Positions 1 to 9,335 of a stretch of 64,000 nucleotides of DNA are shown in pieces (the stretch's first letter is position 1; each line of letters starts with the position of its first letter). Below the pieces are notes generated by a model. It made no database searches, had not been told where the DNA came from, and saw only the letters and a program-made list of their open reading frames with translations. The translations under genes were made by a program, and so were the position numbers. This DNA is from Planctomycetales bacterium 10988 (GTDB taxonomy: Bacteria > Planctomycetota > Planctomycetia > Pirellulales > Pb10988): positions 1,860,001 through 1,924,000 of the forward strand of contig CP043547.1 in NCBI GenBank assembly GCA_009664345.1, written 5' to 3'.

Positions 1-82
1 CTTCGCCGATCAACGGCCGGGGGTCTCGAATGAGGTAGGGTTGCCACTCTTGGCTTCCGGATTGTCAGCAAAGGGAGTTGCC

Positions 83-1357
83 ATGTCTGATCAGCCCGTC
101 CGCACCACCAATTCACATCCTGAAAATGCTTCTGCGATCGAGGCACCTGTACCTCTGATCGATATCCATGAGCAGTATTTGGAACTAGCCGAAGAAATTC
201 GCGAAGCAATTGGGCGGGTCTGCGATAGCGGTCGTTTTGTGCTCGGCCCAGATGTCGAGGAATTAGAAGCGTCCATCGCCGACTACTGCGATGCAAAATA
301 TGCGTTAGGCTGTGGCTCGGGTTCCGATGCCTTGATCTTAGCCCTCTTGGCTTTAGAGATCGGCAGCGGAGACGAAGTCATTTTGCCCAGTTATACCTTC
401 TTCGCCACAGCAGGGGCTGTCTGGCAAGTCGGTGCGACCCCGGTCTTCTGCGATATCGATCCGGATACCTACTTGATGGATGCCGAATCAGTCGCCGCGA
501 AGGTCACTTCGAAAACAAAAGCCATCATTCCTGTCCATCTATATGGGCAGTGTGTCGAGATGGAACCTCTGTGGCGTTTGGCCTCGGAACATCATATCGC
601 CATCATTGAAGATGCCGCTCAAGCAATCGGAGCTGAATATCGCGGCCGACGCGCTGGCGTGTTGGGCGATATCGCCTGTTTCAGCTTCTATCCGACCAAA
701 AATCTCGGCGGTTTCGGTGACGGGGGGATGATCACCACCGACGATCCGATTCTAGCCGAACGCTTGCGACTCTTGCGAGTTCACGGGATGAAGCCGCGTT
801 ATTATCACAAGATTGTCGGCATCAATAGCCGCTTGGATTCGATTCAAGCCGCTGTGTTGAATATCAAGATGCCACACCTGGAACGATGGACCCGCATGCG
901 TTTAACCAATGCGATGCGTTATCAATCGCTCTTCTTTGAATGCGGCTTGGATCAAATTCTGAAGTTGCCGGAAGTGGCTCCCGATCGCCGCCATGTGTGG
1001 AATCAATACATTGTCGCGGTTCCGGATGGAAAGCGGGATGCCCTACGTGCCCATCTTGCGAAACATAAGATCGGCAGCGAGATTTACTATCCGGTCCCGG
1101 TTCATAAACAAGAATGCTTCAACGATCTGGAAACGGCTCAAGTCGATCTTCCCATCACGGACGAAGCAGCCTTGTCGACAATTGCCTTGCCGATCTTTCC
1201 CGAACTGAAACCGGTTCAACAATGGCAGGTGGTCAGTGCAATTGCGGAGTTCTTTCAAGTGAAAGCTCCTACCAAGCCCGCCGTTCCTGAAACTTTAAAA
1301 GGTCCGAACTTTCTAAAATTTCCCACCCGAGCGATCTCGGACAAGAAAACCTTTTAA
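83..1357 (+). CDS. DegT/DnrJ/EryC1/StrS-family PLP aminotransferase
   Basis: Predicted 424-aa sugar aminotransferase of the DegT/StrS family. These PLP enzymes usually transaminate nucleotide-linked keto-sugars for surface polysaccharides. The N-terminal half has the family signature around GSGSDALILAL and PSYTFFATAGA; the Schiff-base lysine is probably in FYPTKNLGGFGDGG. The frame is open to the left edge, but AAGGGAG at 71-77, 5 bases before ATG 83, decides the start. A strong terminator follows at 1412. The substrate cannot be told from sequence, and the partner sugar genes must lie to the left of the window. Confidence 0.93.
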   Translation: MSDQPVRTTNSHPENASAIEAPVPLIDIHEQYLELAEEIREAIGRVCDSGRFVLGPDVEELEASIADYCDAKYALGCGSGSDALILALLALEIGSGDEVILPSYTFFATAGAVWQVGATPVFCDIDPDTYLMDAESVAAKVTSKTKAIIPVHLYGQCVEMEPLWRLASEHHIAIIEDAAQAIGAEYRGRRAGVLGDIACFSFYPTKNLGGFGDGGMITTDDPILAERLRLLRVHGMKPRYYHKIVGINSRLDSIQAAVLNIKMPHLERWTRMRLTNAMRYQSLFFECGLDQILKLPEVAPDRRHVWNQYIVAVPDGKRDALRAHLAKHKIGSEIYYPVPVHKQECFNDLETAQVDLPITDEAALSTIALPIFPELKPVQQWQVVSAIAEFFQVKAPTKPAVPETLKGPNFLKFPTRAISDKKTF

Positions 1358-1411
1358 AGACAAAGAATAAAATCTAGCTTCTGTAAACAGGGAGTAAATC
1401 GAATAGAAATC

Positions 1412-1457
1412 CGGTAGCGTTGACACCAAACAAGGTTGTTAACGCTGCCGTTTTTTT
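1412..1457 (+). terminator. Rho-independent terminator of the aminotransferase gene
   Basis: A 10-bp stem pairs CGGTAGCGTT (1412-1421) with AACGCTGCCG (1441-1450), with one G-U pair, and is followed directly by seven T. It lies 55 bases after the aminotransferase stop. Confidence 0.9.
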
Positions 1458-2148
1458 ATGTTTAACAAAAACTAAAGTCGAGCAAGCCTACAAATTAACA
1501 AGCGAAAACTTGCTTTCACCTAACAAGCCTATTTATCAAAACAAAAATTTTCAAAATAGGAAAACCTTTACGATTCTACTGTAAGCGAGCATCAACAACT
1601 TAACAAAATGGTTTAACTTTTTGTCCCACCGAGTTCGCTTTTCCAAGCCTTTCACTTCACCGAAATTCACTTCTTTTTGTGAAAAAACACTCGGTTTCAA
1701 CGACATTTTCGTTACACACTGGACGAAAGGAAACTGAACTTCCAGGCTCATTTTAAAGTCGCGAGTTTCCGAAAATTTAGAAAGTGAAATAAGCGACTCT
1801 TCGCAACCCTGCCGCTTTCTGGATGACCACCAGGAAAGGATTCCCCCTTTCCGCGAATTTTTTCCCGCCTATGAATTATTCGTGGTCAATCGCACGATGG
1901 CTACCTCCCCCCGGAGTCCAGGAAAAGCAGACAAGGCTCTTGATGGATGGCCTCGCGAGAGTAATGCCTGACGACTGTAAGGGTGTTGAAATAGTGACAA
2001 TCTCTTCCTCGAAGTTGGTACTCAAAAGCGCTTTTTAGAAGTTGCTGAAGGGACCTACCTTCGTTTCCAGGGAGATTGAATCGGCCACCAAGTCAGCACT
2101 CGACAGAGATTCATAAAAAAGCCCCGAATCGGCTTCGTGGAGATACCA
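1458..2148. other. A+T-rich intergenic region, no gene seen
   Basis: About 690 bases with no convincing coding frame on either strand. Short open frames here lack Shine-Dalgarno sites and family similarity. No tRNA or known structured RNA was recognised. The right end presumably carries the promoter of the next gene. Confidence 0.5.
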
Positions 2149-2955
2149 ATGCGAACTTCTTTCCCCATTTGTCAACTTGTGCTGGGTCTCGCCCTCCTTC
2201 CCGCGTGTTGGGCGTCCGCACAAATTGAAACTACCACTGAATTTGGCATCACGATTACCAGCGATCAAGTGGTTACCGAGATCTATCAGTCGCAAGACTT
2301 TTGGCCTGCCATTCAATCCCACCTGATTTCAGGTTCCTTCACAGTTGCAGATTCCGAAGCACGCCAAGTTGCCGCGGATTTCTTCTCTCGGGTGAACACG
2401 ACACTCTCCGAACATCTCTTCGCAGATGAAGAGGCGAAGGTCGAAGACTTCATCGAATTTCTCACCTGCCGAATGCGAAAATACGCCTTGCTCCGCCAAG
2501 CGAAATGCCACTTCGAGCAGGATAGCGCTTACTATCGGCTGATTGCCGATTGGGATCATGAAGCACGACAACTTCATTTTCTTCCCGAAGAAGAACGTGG
2601 GCTGAAACGCTTGGCTCTCATCGCCCGGCTTGAACAACAACTTGCCGAAGCGAATTTAAATTCGAATGCCCAAGCGGAAGTACGGCAAATCTTTTCCTAT
2701 GTCAGTCAATTGGAAAACCGGATTGCTTCCACTAAGATTGGCAAGGTCTTGCTTGAATTTGAACGCGAAGTGAAAACCGCCGAAGAAGAGGAACGCGAAA
2801 TTGTCCGCCTTGTCGTGCGTGCGGCAGATTGGGCAATGATCAATCGTACTGAGTCGAAGAGTTTGAACTTGGAGACTTTTCTTGAAGCTTGGGCTGCCTG
2901 CTCGGAATATGAACGTAGCACGACTGCCTCGCATGCCAGTGCGGTTCGCAAATAA
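2149..2955 (+). CDS. Secreted protein of unknown function, 268 aa
   Basis: The N-terminus (MRTSFP, then a hydrophobic stretch ending ACWASAQ) is a probable signal peptide, so the protein is likely exported. The rest is strongly charged and looks mostly helical (runs such as EEERGLKRLALIARLEQQL and EREVKTAEEEEREIVRLV), perhaps coiled-coil. I recognise no family. An in-frame GTG lies at 2137, but GTGGAG at 2137-2142 is well placed as the ribosome site for ATG 2149. It stands alone, with about 790 bases of non-coding DNA to its left and a convergent operon to its right. Confidence 0.7.
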   Translation: MRTSFPICQLVLGLALLPACWASAQIETTTEFGITITSDQVVTEIYQSQDFWPAIQSHLISGSFTVADSEARQVAADFFSRVNTTLSEHLFADEEAKVEDFIEFLTCRMRKYALLRQAKCHFEQDSAYYRLIADWDHEARQLHFLPEEERGLKRLALIARLEQQLAEANLNSNAQAEVRQIFSYVSQLENRIASTKIGKVLLEFEREVKTAEEEEREIVRLVVRAADWAMINRTESKSLNLETFLEAWAACSEYERSTTASHASAVRK

Positions 2956-3090
2956 GAGCCAGTAATCAAAAGCTGACAGAAACAGACAGGCACTTGGAAA
3001 ATGTGGCTCTCACGTAATTTTTGACCACAAACTCTAAAAAGAATTGGGTTCTGGCACGTGTATACTTTTAAAAGGTAAACGCTTCAGAAT

Positions 3091-3501
3091 TCAATCTCGC
3101 AGGGGAGGGAGAGGTTCGCCTCTTCCTTGAGCGATCGCGAAGGCGGTAGCATAGGCTTTACAATGAGAGATGGTGATTTGAATTTCCTCAATACCCATTT
3201 CTCGGCTGACTTCCAAGGCCCGGCCATGCAACTGAACATACGGGCCGCCTTCGTGTCGCTTCAATATTTCCATATCTCGCCAAGTGATCCCCCGTCGCCA
3301 ACCGGTTCCCAATGCCTTGAGAATCGCCTCTTTTGCCGCCCAACGCCCCGCGAAATGCTGGGTTCCTTGCTTGCGGCTCTGGCAATAACATGCCTCTTTC
3401 ACGGTATAAACGCGATTGATGAAGAGTTCTCCATGCTTTTCAATCATCCCCGCGATGCGTTCGCATTCGATGATATCGGTACCAATTCCTAAAACGGGCA
3501 T
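3091..3501 (-). CDS. acpS: Holo-[acyl-carrier-protein] synthase
   Basis: AcpS transfers 4'-phosphopantetheine from CoA to the conserved serine of acyl carrier protein, activating fatty-acid synthesis. The 136-aa product shows the family blocks: GIGTDIIE near the N-terminus (Mg-binding Asp), FAGRWAAKEAILKALGTG (Glu and Lys of the active site) and ISHCKAYATAFAIA at the end. ATG 3501 gives the canonical start MPVLGIGTDIIE; the frame extends to 3528 but with no better ribosome site. It is the last gene of the trpS / membrane protein / acpS run. Confidence 0.93.
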   Translation of the reverse strand: MPVLGIGTDIIECERIAGMIEKHGELFINRVYTVKEACYCQSRKQGTQHFAGRWAAKEAILKALGTGWRRGITWRDMEILKRHEGGPYVQLHGRALEVSREMGIEEIQITISHCKAYATAFAIAQGRGEPLPPLRD

Positions 3502-3543
3502 CTTCCGAGGTTTCTCCTCTAGCGGCATTCCAACAACGGCAAG

Positions 3544-4380
3544 TCAATGATCCAGGTAAGTCTCCAAGGTACGCAATTGCTCCCGATCTAGCCAGAGCAG
3601 TCGCTTTCCTTCGTTCCCTTGCTTGGAGCTTTTGACGCTTCCTTCCCAGCGGATTTCCAACCCGAAAGGTTCTTTCATTTGCGGGGAAGCGAGCAAGCGA
3701 TAGGTAACTTTCAAAGATTTTTGAGGAAGAGCATCCAATTTTTGCAACCAAGATTTCGCCGCTTTGGGAAGTTCGCCTTGACGGATTTCTCGATAAAAAG
3801 CACCTTCCGCCGTCGAGTAAGGAAGCCGAATCATCTGCCAAACGACGATCAACGCCGCGGTGCCAGAGAGAATTCCATCCAAGACCCACCAAGCCCAAAC
3901 CTGGGCATTTTTCAGTTGCCAGCCGCCGACCGAACGCCCTCGCTCCGCCTGGGTCTTCATAAAATCCCACCAAGAATCAGGGCGATACTCATGGGCAACC
4001 AAGGCCGCTGGGGATTTTTGAAAGGCCGCTTCCAGCGATTGAAGATAGATTTGATAACTGACAAAATGCTGCAAATGGATCATGACCACCACCGCGAGCA
4101 AGGTGGCAACGAAGATAAATCTCCGATTCGCAAAACCTAGCCACCAAGCAAGAAGGCCCAAGAGTCCGCCTAACAAAAGCCCCCAGAGAATCGGAGCCAA
4201 TAGAATCGGAGCATAAAATCCTTGCACATAAGCGGAAGCCGCCCCCAAACTCACCGCCATCAAGCAACTTAGAAGGAGCCAACCACCGGCTTTCAGCCAA
4301 GGGATTTTGAAGGGAAGGGGAGGCGGTAAGGCAAAAGGGGTGTCGGGTTCTTGCCGTGGTTGCCTGGATTCGGCACTCAC
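3544..4380 (-). CDS. Membrane protein of unknown function, 278 aa
   Basis: The protein has a proline-rich N-terminus, then a cluster of hydrophobic segments (roughly residues 30-120: [52 protein letters not shown]) and another near [20 protein letters not shown] soluble C-terminal region of about 90 residues follows. I recognise no family. GTG 4380 overlaps the trpS stop in a GTGA junction, implying translational coupling; an ATG at 4395 is the alternative start. acpS begins about 40 bases after its stop. Confidence 0.78.
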   Translation of the reverse strand: MSAESRQPRQEPDTPFALPPPLPFKIPWLKAGGWLLLSCLMAVSLGAASAYVQGFYAPILLAPILWGLLLGGLLGLLAWWLGFANRRFIFVATLLAVVVMIHLQHFVSYQIYLQSLEAAFQKSPAALVAHEYRPDSWWDFMKTQAERGRSVGGWQLKNAQVWAWWVLDGILSGTAALIVVWQMIRLPYSTAEGAFYREIRQGELPKAAKSWLQKLDALPQKSLKVTYRLLASPQMKEPFGLEIRWEGSVKSSKQGNEGKRLLWLDREQLRTLETYLDH

Positions 4381-5351
4381 GAGCTTACCCCACATGCCTT
4401 CTTCACGCGGTCGAGTACTTCCCCAGCTTTGCGTCGGGCTTTGGCCGCTCCATCTTGCAAGATTTCCTCAACCCGTTCGGGAGCAGCTTCGAGTTCTGCT
4501 CGTTTTTCGCGGGCTTCGGCAAAGTATTTCTCCGACAGATAAGCCAGGGCCTTTTTCACTTCGCCATAACCAAAGCCGCCCGCTCGATAAAGACTCGCCA
4601 TCGACTCACGTTCTTCCTCATTGGCAAAGAGCCGATAAAGTTGGAACAGATGGTCGGTTTCGGGGTCTTTCGGCTCTTCCATCGGTCGCGAATCAGTTTG
4701 AATCCGCATGATCTTTTTCCGCTGCGGCTTCACTGGCTCGAACAGCTCAATCGTATTGTTATAGCTTTTGGACATCTTTTCGCCATCAGTTCCGGGAACC
4801 TTGGCTGAATCATCAAGCAACTTGGCTTTGGGCAAGGTGAAAACCTCTTCGCCTCTACCGAATTCATGATTGAAACTCCCCGCCAGATCTCGGCAAACTT
4901 CAATATGTTGCACTTGATCTTCGCCCACCGGAACGCAATCCGAATCGTAGGCAAGAATGTCCGCCGCCATTAAAACAGGATAAGTGAATAAACCCGCATC
5001 TGCCTTTAAACCTTTGTCTTTCTTGGCTTTATAAGCATGACAACGTTCCAGCAAACCCATCGGAGCCCCCGTCATGAGAATCCAGCAAAGCTCGGAAACC
5101 TGGGGAACATCGGATTGAATGAACAGAATGGCCTTGTCAGGATCGAGTCCCAACGCCAGGAGATCAATCGCGGCATCGAGCGAAAGTTGATGCAAGCGTT
5201 CCGCATCCCGCACGGTAGTCAACGCATGGAGATTAGCGATGAAATAATAAGATTCATCCTCATCTTGCAGATCAATATATTGTCGAATCGCCCCGAAATA
5301 GTTGCCCCAGTGAAAGCGACCCGTCGGCTGAATCCCAGAAAGCACACGCAT
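4377..5351 (-). CDS. trpS: Tryptophanyl-tRNA synthetase
   Basis: Class I aminoacyl-tRNA synthetase that charges tRNA-Trp. The 324-aa length is normal for bacterial TrpRS. The N-terminus reads [17 protein letters not shown], with HWGN as the HIGH-type ATP motif. [10 protein letters not shown] supplies the KMSKS loop. [14 protein letters not shown] and the [18 protein letters not shown] segment are family landmarks. It heads a run with an unknown membrane protein and acpS, overlapping the former by four bases. No T-box or other leader element was found upstream. Confidence 0.97.
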   Translation of the reverse strand: MRVLSGIQPTGRFHWGNYFGAIRQYIDLQDEDESYYFIANLHALTTVRDAERLHQLSLDAAIDLLALGLDPDKAILFIQSDVPQVSELCWILMTGAPMGLLERCHAYKAKKDKGLKADAGLFTYPVLMAADILAYDSDCVPVGEDQVQHIEVCRDLAGSFNHEFGRGEEVFTLPKAKLLDDSAKVPGTDGEKMSKSYNNTIELFEPVKPQRKKIMRIQTDSRPMEEPKDPETDHLFQLYRLFANEEERESMASLYRAGGFGYGEVKKALAYLSEKYFAEAREKRAELEAAPERVEEILQDGAAKARRKAGEVLDRVKKACGVSS

Positions 5352-5506
5352 TTTATCATCGCTCCTCTTCTCTCAACCCAGAAATGGTGATCTGGTTTGA
5401 GGACAGAAGATAAAGTGAAAAAGTTCGTAGAATGAAAATCTATCGAACCATTATGCGGAACGGAAGCGAATCCGTCCATGGCCGCAAAGAAAGGAAGAGT
5501 AGCGAA

Positions 5507-6457
5507 CTAACTCGGGAATTGAAGGGTGCCGACAAGTTCCTTGACGGAGGCGACTTTCGCTTCGTCCAAGGCTTCCGGAAGGCCATCAAGAATGCGGGTT
5601 GAAACAGTCGGATCATAGAAATTCGCCGTGCCGATTTGAACCGCGGAAGCTCCGGCAACAAGAAATTCCATCACATCATCCAAGGTCGCAATGCCACCGA
5701 TTCCGACCAGCGGAACCGAAACGGCACGACTTGCTTGATAGACCGCCCGAATGGCAATCGGCTTGATCGCGGGTCCGCTGAGTCCGCCCATTCCATTGCC
5801 AAGTCGGGTCTTCCGCCGACGCCAATCGACCGCCATGCCGAGACAAGTATTGATCAGCGCAATCGCATCGACCCCACCTTGCTCGGCCGCTTTGGCCATG
5901 GTGGAGATACTCGTCACATTCGGAGTTAATTTGGCAATCAGTGGCAATGGGCACGCTGCCCGGATTTGTTGCAGGAGTTGCTCGCATAGTGCCGGGTCCG
6001 TGCCGAAGTCCACACCACCACTGACGTTAGGACAAGAGACATTCAACTCGATTGCGGCAATTCCGTCACATTCGGCCAAACGAGAAGCTAATCCGACAAA
6101 GTCATCTGGAGTTCGCCCCGCGATGCTGACAATCAGAGCGGACTCGATCTCTCGAAAATAGGGCAGATGATGGGCGATGAAATGTTCGATCCCGTCATTA
6201 TCCAACCCAATCGAATTAAGCATTCCGCCAGTGGTTTCGACAGTCCGTGGAGGTGCATTTCCCAGGCGAGGCAATTGGGTGATCGTCTTGGGAAGCAATC
6301 CGCCCAGGCGGGACAAGTCCACCAACTCTGCCATTTCACGGGCATAGCCGAAGGTCCCCGAAGCCACCAGGATCGGATTTTTTAACGAAAGCCTTCCCAA
6401 ATCGACCCGTAAGTCGATTGAGGTTTCGGTCGTTAACTTCTCAACCGTCAACGTCAA
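5507..6457 (-). CDS. pyrD: Dihydroorotate dehydrogenase, class 1B catalytic subunit
   Basis: FMN enzyme that oxidises dihydroorotate to orotate in pyrimidine synthesis. Class 1 features: NPILVASGTFGY near the N-terminus, NSIGLDNDGIEHF, the active-site loop ELNVSCPNVSGG with the class 1B cysteine, and the phosphate-binding VGIGGIATLDDVMEFLVAGASAVQIGT block split between residues 245 and 285. Class 1B enzymes normally pair with the iron-sulfur flavoprotein PyrK; no pyrK is in the window. The start is a TTG, at 6457 or 6451; AAGG upstream fits 6451 slightly better. Confidence 0.95.
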   Translation of the reverse strand: MTLTVEKLTTETSIDLRVDLGRLSLKNPILVASGTFGYAREMAELVDLSRLGGLLPKTITQLPRLGNAPPRTVETTGGMLNSIGLDNDGIEHFIAHHLPYFREIESALIVSIAGRTPDDFVGLASRLAECDGIAAIELNVSCPNVSGGVDFGTDPALCEQLLQQIRAACPLPLIAKLTPNVTSISTMAKAAEQGGVDAIALINTCLGMAVDWRRRKTRLGNGMGGLSGPAIKPIAIRAVYQASRAVSVPLVGIGGIATLDDVMEFLVAGASAVQIGTANFYDPTVSTRILDGLPEALDEAKVASVKELVGTLQFPS

Positions 6458-6580
6458 GCCTTACCTTGAAAAGAAAATTTGCACCATACAACCTGAGCGG
6501 TGGACGAACATTGTCCATCTCATGAAGTTGTACAACCAACAGTAAACCCTGACTGCAAAACAAGTTACCTAAAATGCGAA

Positions 6581-6799
6581 CTAAATAATCCCACCGTGGG
6601 TACGATGAGGAGTCGTTGTTGCCGGCATGTCCAGAAACCAGATTCGTTCCCATTCATCACGAATGAGACGCAGATTTTCCGAAACATTGAGAAGCTGGGA
6701 GCTTCGGCGAACGGGGTCTCCATCAAAGGCAGGAATGGCACAGCCGCTTAGGGAACCTAAACACAGCCCCAAGACCGCCGCGAAGAGGATCTTCCTCAT
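6581..6799 (-). CDS. Small lipoprotein of unknown function, 72 aa
   Basis: MRKILFAAVLGLCLGSLSGC is a type II signal peptide with lipobox LSGC, so the protein is probably anchored to a membrane. The mature part is about 50 residues, with a charged helix (ENLRLIRDEWERIWF) and a C-terminus ending RTHGGII. GGAGG lies 8 bases before ATG 6799. It sits between HU and pyrD on the same strand, 120 bases before pyrD. No function can be assigned. Confidence 0.75.
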   Translation of the reverse strand: MRKILFAAVLGLCLGSLSGCAIPAFDGDPVRRSSQLLNVSENLRLIRDEWERIWFLDMPATTTPHRTHGGII

Positions 6800-7004
6800 T
6801 CTTTCATCCTCCGTGAAAAGATTCCGCAGGGCCAGTCCTTAAGCCATGCAGCAAATCGCGAAATGTACCGAACCGAAGAGATTCAAGACGAGTAGACAAA
6901 GCCGTCTCGAACTCAACCATGCAATCCAGATCGTCAGTGCGAAACTGTAGATCTGAGACGCATAGCAACCGTATCGGACATTGCGGTCGCTTTACTTAAC
7001 CGAA

Positions 7005-7412
7005 TTAAAGGGAAGTTGAGGATTCAGAGGATTTTACCATGGAGGAATCCGTCGCAGAGCCTTGTTTGGGCTCGTCATCGAGGTCCGAGTCGTCATCGTC
7101 CTCCATTACTGGGATGGAATCGTCGTCCAGGTCTTCTAGATCGCGGACGCGTTTCTCCATTTCTTTCCCAGGCTTGAAGGTCACGACGTATTTTTCAGGC
7201 ACATCGACATCATCACCCGTGCGGGGGTTACGGGCTTTTCGCGGTTTACGTTTTTTGACTTCAAAGACTCCAAAGTTCCTTAGTTCGATCCTTCGATCTT
7301 CTACTAAAGTTTCCACAATGGCGTCAAAAGTCTTTTGAACAATCTCTTTGGTTTTGAGTTGGGTAAGCCCAATTTCCTCTGAGATTGCTTTGACGATTTC
7401 TTTTTTGGTCAC
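7005..7412 (-). CDS. HU/IHF-family DNA-binding protein with acidic C-terminal tail
   Basis: Residues 1-90 form a complete HU-type fold: [46 protein letters not shown] (the DNA-binding beta arm with NPRTG) and [14 protein letters not shown] tail of about 45 residues follows, very rich in Asp and Glu and then Ser, which normal 90-aa HU lacks. It probably acts as a nucleoid protein or DNA bender. The start is GTG 7412 with AGGAG about 9 bases upstream. A good sigma-70-type promoter lies at 7488-7516. Confidence 0.93.
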   Translation of the reverse strand: MTKKEIVKAISEEIGLTQLKTKEIVQKTFDAIVETLVEDRRIELRNFGVFEVKKRKPRKARNPRTGDDVDVPEKYVVTFKPGKEMEKRVRDLEDLDDDSIPVMEDDDDSDLDDEPKQGSATDSSMVKSSESSTSL

Positions 7413-7487
7413 GATCCGAATCTCCTCTCGACTGGGTAGCCACCAGTCAATGGCCGGGAGCAGATGGAAGCTAGAGATTATGACTCA

Positions 7488-7516
7488 AGTGTAGACATAG
7501 CAAGCACTAGAGTCAA
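7488..7516 (-). promoter_or_regulatory. Probable promoter of the HU gene
   Basis: On the minus strand TTGACT (7516-7511) and TACACT (7493-7488) are separated by exactly 17 bases, close to the sigma-70 consensus. It lies about 75 bases before the GTG of the HU gene. It is a sequence match only. Confidence 0.5.
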
Positions 7517-7712
7517 GAACCCTGACGAAGATCTCATAGATTCAGCAGGGTTACCTTCGGAAAAAATTAACGATCTCTGCACAAGAGTTCAACCCTTTGA
7601 CAGCCGATTTTGGCAAAACTTTTATCGCAACAATCGTTCACTTGTCGACAAAGTGTCTGCTGAAAACTGGTCGCTTGTTCGGGTGGGATCATCGTTTCAT
7701 GGTGGTTCCTCG

Positions 7713-8129
7713 TTAGACGCGGATTTGTTTCATTTGTTCCTGAATCTTTTCCAGAGGGACCAAATCGCCGGTGCCTGCTCCGGGGCATTCTTGGCAGGTC
7801 CGTTCCCAATCCGCCGGAGAGCGGAGGTTGGATTGCCAAAATGGCCAGGTACGGCACTGTCGCGGCCTCGATTGATAGGCACGGCATTTTCGAGTTTTCT
7901 CATCCAGAATGACACAATCGCCATTCTCACGTTCGCGCAAGGTCCGACGACGGCCTTCACGTTCGACATATTCGTGTTCAAATTGTTCCGGTTTCATCCC
8001 CAGTTCTTTTGCCATGGCGTCAATCTCTTCTTGATTCACCCAGACATAACCCGGTTCACCCGTGCAGCAATCTCCGCATTGGGTGCAGCGAAAGGCAAGC
8101 CCTTCATGATACCAAGGGAGTTTTTTCAT
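7713..8129 (-). CDS. YkgJ-family cysteine-cluster protein
   Basis: A 138-aa protein with the YkgJ-type (zinc/iron-chelating) cysteine arrangement: FRCTQCGDCCTGEPGYVWV near the N-terminus, then GDCVILDEKTRKCRAYQSRPRQCRTWPFW, and a late CQEC. The conserved cysteines are expected to bind a metal or Fe-S cluster; no reaction is established for most members. ATG 8129 is the chosen start; an upstream TTG at 8150 is in frame. It starts within 35 bases of the stop of the cysteine desulfurase gene, so the two are probably co-transcribed. Confidence 0.88.
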   Translation of the reverse strand: MKKLPWYHEGLAFRCTQCGDCCTGEPGYVWVNQEEIDAMAKELGMKPEQFEHEYVEREGRRRTLRERENGDCVILDEKTRKCRAYQSRPRQCRTWPFWQSNLRSPADWERTCQECPGAGTGDLVPLEKIQEQMKQIRV

Positions 8130-8162
8130 CAAAATTCCATAGAAAGACAAGGATGAGAATAT

Positions 8163-9335
8163 TCAAGAAGGCGGGTTTGTCGGAGCCCCCACCCACTGAG
8201 CCAAGGCGGAAACAACCTGTTCCACCTCTTGTTTTGTTGTAAAATGCCCTAAGCTTAACCGCAAGGCACCCCCGGAAGCTAACGTTCCTAACCGGCGATG
8301 CATTTCAGGAGCACAGTGGAGTCCAGCCCTCGTTTGAATTCGAAAACTGCTATCCAACCCCAACGCAACTTCTTGCGGATCGAAGTCTTCCAGGGTCAAA
8401 CTCACGACGCCTGAGCGATGTTCGGATTGGGTCGGCCCCAAGATACGAATGCCCGGAAGTTCAGCAATTCCACCGAGAAGTTGCTCTGTTAATGCGTTAA
8501 TCTCTTGCCGAATGTTCGCCATTCCTTGGGATTGCAGATATCGCACGCCCTCCAACATACTCAAAATTCCCGGTACGCCGAGGTTTCCCGCTTCATACTT
8601 TTCCGGAAGTTGCTCGGGTTGCTCCGGCTCATCGCTCAAGATTCCCGTGCCCCCTCGACGAAACGGCAGCAAATCTTTTTCCACTCCCGGACGTATGACT
8701 AGTATTCCGGTGCCCAAAATTCCCATTAATCCTTTATGCCCGGAAACTGCTAAGAGATCGATCTTCATTTCCTCAAAATCAAGCGGAAGATATCCCAAGG
8801 ATTGGGCGGCATCGACCAAGAACAAAACTCCCGCGGATCGGGCAATGGCACCAATTTCTGCAATCGGTTGAATGGCTCCGGTGACATTGGAAACATGGCT
8901 GAGGGCAATCAGCTTCGTTTCCGGTCGCAAAGCCGTCTTGATATCCGCCGGATTCAGCAACCCCTCATCATCGCAATCGACCCTCGTTACTTGAATTCCT
9001 TGTTGTTCCAAAGCAAACAGCGGACGTAAGATCGAGTTATGCTCGATGACCGAAGTCACTACATGATCGCCCGGCCGCAACAACCCCATGAGGGCTAAAT
9101 TCAAACTATCCGTACAACTACCCGTGAAAATCACATGATCGGCAGCCGGGGCATTGAGAAAACGTGCCAACTCCTGGCGAGTCACTTTCATCTGATCATC
9201 AATGAGTTCGGCTTCTCGGTAGGCCCCACGCCCGGCAGGTGCCCCCCAAACCCGCATTGCCTGATCGACAATTTCGTAGACCGCCTTGGGTTTCGGCCAG
9301 CTCGTCGCCGCATTATCCAAATAAATCCGTTCCAC
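8163..9335 (-). CDS. Cysteine desulfurase-like PLP enzyme (class V aminotransferase)
   Basis: A 390-aa enzyme likely to take sulfur from cysteine for Fe-S or thio-cofactor assembly. Landmarks: IYLDNAATSWPKPKAV at the start, SVIEHNSILRP with the PLP-stacking His, VDAAQSLGYLPLDF, the Schiff-base lysine in AVSGHKGLMG, and RAGLHCAPEMH carrying the persulfide cysteine. GTG 9335 has GAGGAA just upstream. It resembles the subgroup annotated as aminotransferase class V/SufS-like rather than IscS. No suf or isc scaffold genes are nearby; only the YkgJ-type gene follows. Confidence 0.9.
   Translation of the reverse strand: MERIYLDNAATSWPKPKAVYEIVDQAMRVWGAPAGRGAYREAELIDDQMKVTRQELARFLNAPAADHVIFTGSCTDSLNLALMGLLRPGDHVVTSVIEHNSILRPLFALEQQGIQVTRVDCDDEGLLNPADIKTALRPETKLIALSHVSNVTGAIQPIAEIGAIARSAGVLFLVDAAQSLGYLPLDFEEMKIDLLAVSGHKGLMGILGTGILVIRPGVEKDLLPFRRGGTGILSDEPEQPEQLPEKYEAGNLGVPGILSMLEGVRYLQSQGMANIRQEINALTEQLLGGIAELPGIRILGPTQSEHRSGVVSLTLEDFDPQEVALGLDSSFRIQTRAGLHCAPEMHRRLGTLASGGALRLSLGHFTTKQEVEQVVSALAQWVGAPTNPPS

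Noticed and set aside
1-40. 3' end of an upstream gene at the left edge
   Set aside because: Two frames end with stops at 33 and 36, but 11 residues are too few to support any call.
1823-2038. Possible 71-aa plus-strand gene
   Set aside because: No ribosome site, no recognisable motif, and chance frames of this size are common.
5352-5506. T-box leader for trpS (also considered for proS and valS)
   Set aside because: No T-box GGUGG/ACC-type sequence or specifier-loop architecture was found before any of the synthetase genes.
7464-8156. 230-codon plus-strand frame
   Set aside because: Overlaps the YkgJ-type gene and the HU promoter; composition is that of an antisense shadow.
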